Assembly (NCBI RefSeq): GCF_002902845.1
Contig: NZ_PPTF01000073.1
Coordinates: 177,808-241,807, forward strand
Reading direction: 5' to 3'
Origin: Chromobacterium sinusclupearum
GTDB taxonomy: Bacteria > Pseudomonadota > Gammaproteobacteria > Burkholderiales > Chromobacteriaceae
Length of the DNA: 64,000 nucleotides
Below the pieces are notes generated by a model, which worked only from the letters and a program-made list of their open reading frames with translations, was not told the origin of the DNA and ran no database searches. Numbering within the stretch: the stretch's first letter is position 1; every line of letters starts with the position of its first letter. Below, one piece after another: positions 61,523-64,000 of this stretch. The position numbers and the translations under genes were made by a program.

Positions 61523-62962
61523 ATGAGAATCCCCCATCCTTCGCCGCATCCGCTGCCCGCCATCGGCCTGCTGGCCGCATTGGCGCTGTTGAGCGGCTGC
61601 GCCGCGCTGCCCGACATGGGCCCGGCGCCGCAACCCAAACCGCTGCAACAATACCAGAATACCCAAAGCCTGCCCTCCGGGCAGGGTCAATGGGCCAACA
61701 GCCAATGGTGGCTGAAATACGACGACGCGCAGCTCCACCAGTTGATGGACGAGGCCCTGCGCCAAGCGCCGGACCTGGCCGCCGCCCGCGCCCGCGTCGA
61801 ACACGCCGAGGGCTTGGCCCAGCAGGCCGGCGCCGCGTTGCTGCCCGGCGCGGACCTGAACGCGGCGATCAACCGCGACAAACAAAGCTACAACAACGGC
61901 ATGCCGGCGCCGACGGGTTTCAACACCAGCGGCCGCGCCACGCTGGACTTCAGCTACGAGCTGGACTTCTGGGGCAAGAACCGCGCGGCCGTCGCCGCCG
62001 CCACCTCGGAGCTGACCGCCGCCCAGGCCGACGCGGCCGAGGCCCGGCTGATGCTGACCACCTCCCTGGCCGCCGGCTATGCCGAACTGGCGCGGCTGTT
62101 TGCCGAGCGCGACGCCGCCGCCCAGGCGCTGGACGTGCGCAGCCACACCGCGACGCTGATGCGGGAGCGGCAACAGCAAGGCATGGAAACGCTGGGCAGC
62201 GTGCGCCAGGCCGAATCGCGCGAAGCCGCCGCCCGCGCCGACCTGGAAGCAGCCGACGAGAGCATCGCGCTGCAACGCCACAGCCTGGCGGCCTTGATCG
62301 GCGCCGGGCCGGACCGCGGCCTGGCCATCGCCCGGCCGGCATCCGGCTTGTTTCGAGGCCAACAGCTCCCGGCCACGCTGGCGGCCGAGCTGCTGGGCCG
62401 CCGACCGGATCTGGCAGCCGCCCGCCTCCGCGCCGAAGCCGCGGGCAAACGCATCGACGTGGCCCAGGCCCAGTTCTACCCCAACGTCAATCTCACCGCC
62501 TTCGTCGGCGCCCAGTCGCTGGGGCTGGACCTGTTCGCCAAGAGCGGTTCCGGCATAGCCGGAATCGGCCCGGCGATCAATCTGCCTATTTTCCGCGGCG
62601 GCCAATTGCAGGGCCAGTACCGCGTGGCCCGCGCCGATTACGACGCCGCCGTCGCCAGCTATGACGCTACCTTGAGCCAGGCGCTGCGCGAAGTGGCCGA
62701 TGCCGTCAGCAGCCAGGCTTCGCTGACGCCGCAGCTGGAACAACGCCGCCTGGCGCTGCAAACCGCCGATGAGGCCTACCGCGTCAGCCAGAACCGCTAC
62801 CAGGGCGGCTTGGCCAACTATCTGGACGTGCTGAACACCGAAGACACGGTCATCGCCAGCCGCCGCAGCCTGGCTTCGCTGGAAGCCCGCCGCTTGTCGC
62901 TGGACATCGCGCTGATCAAGGCGCTGGGCGGCGGCTATCAACCATCCGAACCCGCCCGCTGA
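61523..62962 (+). CDS. NodT-family efflux outer-membrane lipoprotein
   Basis: This 479-residue channel protein has a lipoprotein signal (LLSGCAAL). The two-repeat outer-membrane efflux domain includes FSYELDFWGKNRAAVAAA, the LLGRRPDLAAARLRAEAAGK motif and QFYPNVNLTAFVG. It is a paralogue of the channel at 9027-10436 and serves the adaptor encoded 34 nt downstream. It forms the outer-membrane duct. The ATG at 61523 follows the promoter by about 40 nt, and its upstream GGATAGAGA is a weak ribosome site. Confidence 0.93.
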   Translation: MRIPHPSPHPLPAIGLLAALALLSGCAALPDMGPAPQPKPLQQYQNTQSLPSGQGQWANSQWWLKYDDAQLHQLMDEALRQAPDLAAARARVEHAEGLAQQAGAALLPGADLNAAINRDKQSYNNGMPAPTGFNTSGRATLDFSYELDFWGKNRAAVAAATSELTAAQADAAEARLMLTTSLAAGYAELARLFAERDAAAQALDVRSHTATLMRERQQQGMETLGSVRQAESREAAARADLEAADESIALQRHSLAALIGAGPDRGLAIARPASGLFRGQQLPATLAAELLGRRPDLAAARLRAEAAGKRIDVAQAQFYPNVNLTAFVGAQSLGLDLFAKSGSGIAGIGPAINLPIFRGGQLQGQYRVARADYDAAVASYDATLSQALREVADAVSSQASLTPQLEQRRLALQTADEAYRVSQNRYQGGLANYLDVLNTEDTVIASRRSLASLEARRLSLDIALIKALGGGYQPSEPAR

Positions 62963-62996
62963 GGCCGCAGGCAAACCTAAACAAGGACTACCCAAC

Positions 62997-64000
62997 ATGA
63001 GCGAAAACGTACAAGCCCTGCCGGCCTCCGAAGCGCCCGCCGCCGCCGGCAACCCCATGCAACGCAAGAAGCTGTTCACCCTTCTGTTCGGCGCGGTGGC
63101 CGCCGCCGCCGTCGCCTACGGCGCTTACTGGACGCTGATCGCCTCCCGCCATGTCAGCACCGACAACGCCTACGTCGCCGCCGAAATCGCCCAGGTGACG
63201 CCGGAAGTGGCCGGCACCGTCAAGGAAGTCAAAGTCGTCGATACCCAGCCGGTGAAAGCCGGCGACGTGCTGGTGGTGTTGAACGACAGCGACGCCAAAC
63301 TGGCGTTGGCCCAGGCCGAAGCCGACCTTGCCCGCGCCGAGCGCCGGGTCAAAGGCTATTTCGCCAACGACGAAGGCCTGTCGGCCCAGGCCCAGGCGCG
63401 CAGCGCCGACCAGGCCCGCTCCGCGGCGCAGCTGGCTTCGGCCCGCGCCGATCTGCAACGCGCCAAACTCGACCTGCAGCGCCGCCAGGCGCTGGCGAAA
63501 AGCGGATCGGTGTCCGGCGAAGAGCTGAGCAACGCGCAGAATGCCTTTGCCACCGCCGAGGCCAATCTGAAAGCCGCCGAGGCCGCCAGCCGCCAGAGCG
63601 AGGCCAATTACCGCGCCGCCGTCGGCAGCCTGAAAGCCAACCAGACGCTGACCGCCGACAGCACGGTGGACAGCAACCCGGAAGTCGCGCTGGCGCGCGC
63701 CAAGCGCGACCAAGCCAAGCTGGACCTCGCGCGCACGGTGATCCGCGCCCAGGTGGACGGCGTGGTGGCCAAGCGCCAGGCGCAGGTGGGGCAGCGCGTG
63801 CAGTCCGGCACGCCGTTGATGTCGGTGGTGCCGCTGCAGGACGCGCATGTGGACGCCAACTTCAAAGAAGTGCAATTGAGCAAGGTGCGCGTCGGACAGC
63901 CGGTGGAGCTGACCGCCGACCTGTACGGCGGCAAGGTGGTGTACCACGGCAAAGTGGCCGGGCTGTCTGGCGGCTCCGGCGCGGCGTTTGCCATGATTCC
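62997..64000 (+). CDS. EmrA/HlyD-family membrane-fusion protein (partial, runs off the window)
   Basis: About 334 residues are present. A membrane anchor lies near residues 27-47, and lipoyl half-motifs are STDNAYVAAEIAQVTPEVAG and VIRAQVDGVVAKRQAQVGQ. A coiled-coil hairpin rich in Ala, Gln and Lys lies between them, then VDANFKEVQLSKVRVGQPVEL and the start of the C-terminal domain. The protein closely resembles the adaptor at 10450-11598. An EmrB-type transporter gene is expected beyond the window. ACAAGGA precedes the ATG at 62997. Confidence 0.92.
   Translation, partial: MSENVQALPASEAPAAAGNPMQRKKLFTLLFGAVAAAAVAYGAYWTLIASRHVSTDNAYVAAEIAQVTPEVAGTVKEVKVVDTQPVKAGDVLVVLNDSDAKLALAQAEADLARAERRVKGYFANDEGLSAQAQARSADQARSAAQLASARADLQRAKLDLQRRQALAKSGSVSGEELSNAQNAFATAEANLKAAEAASRQSEANYRAAVGSLKANQTLTADSTVDSNPEVALARAKRDQAKLDLARTVIRAQVDGVVAKRQAQVGQRVQSGTPLMSVVPLQDAHVDANFKEVQLSKVRVGQPVELTADLYGGKVVYHGKVAGLSGGSGAAFAMI

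Noticed and set aside
61049..63079. 676-codon minus-strand frame over the second channel gene
   Set aside because: It is a shadow; its tail only mirrors part of the TetR gene in another frame.

Overview
The window looks like a chromosomal segment of a GC-rich betaproteobacterium of the Neisseriales, most probably Chromobacterium or a close relative. This is inferred from the protein repertoire (arn operon, Emr-type pumps, CstA, HemF, R-body proteins) and from the composition, not from a database match. Nearly all genes are GC-rich with strong third-position bias. The clear exception is an AT-rich gene at 37707-38780.

Layout. (1) 1-6275: the end of an unknown gene, then an exopolysaccharide export module made of a YjbH-like outer-membrane protein fused to a PAP2 phosphatase domain, a Wza-type SLBB export protein and a Wzz-type co-polymerase. 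(2) 6311-15824: housekeeping and stress genes. These are a Bcr/CflA exporter, an ArsC-like reductase, a MarR-controlled EmrAB-type pump with its own outer-membrane channel, a LysR/YeiH pair and a cupin. (3) 15892-22602: cstA with its small partner, an RstAB-like two-component system, an alpha/beta hydrolase with a Cys at the nucleophile position, and hemF. (4) 22709-30660: an arn (lipid A aminoarabinose) operon in which ArnA is split into two proteins and grpB is inserted, punctuated by two families of small palindromic repeats. (5) 30746-32247: a small membrane protein, a YejK-type nucleoid protein and tRNA-Tyr.

(6) 32503-46442 is the most unusual region, a large R-body (refractile body) locus. 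It opens with a Crp/Fnr-type regulator and an ECF sigma factor whose start codon lies in a perfect 13-bp inverted repeat. These are followed by two DUF2589-type proteins, two paralogous DUF4239-type membrane proteins, a short RebB-like protein, a Pro/Ala-rich protein with a RebB-like segment, the AT-rich orphan and a dead REP-associated transposase. The locus continues with a PHA-depolymerase-like esterase, a phage-type lysozyme without a signal peptide and several small unknown proteins. It ends with five tandem RebB paralogues, one of which has an in-frame Arg/Pro-rich N-terminal extension, and a strong terminator. R-bodies are coiled protein ribbons that extend forcibly. The layout suggests sigma-controlled production, with membrane factors and lysozyme possibly aiding release.

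(7) 46852-52462: two LysR regulators, an NmrA-like oxidoreductase, a strongly structured noncoding segment, a chemoreceptor and a DinB-like protein. (8) 53136-60770: a TetR gene divergent from a nine-gene cluster of FAD oxidoreductase, DUF1365, CFA-synthase-like methyltransferase, DUF3833 lipoprotein, SDR, NTF2-like protein, DUF2256, cryptochrome and lipocalin. This resembles photo-oxidative-stress lipid-modification clusters. Its last gene, a Trp-rich small protein, is interrupted by a 266-bp MITE with TA target duplication. (9) 60802-64000: a TetR regulator divergent from a second channel plus Emr-type adaptor, with a near-consensus promoter and overlapping operators; it runs off the window end.
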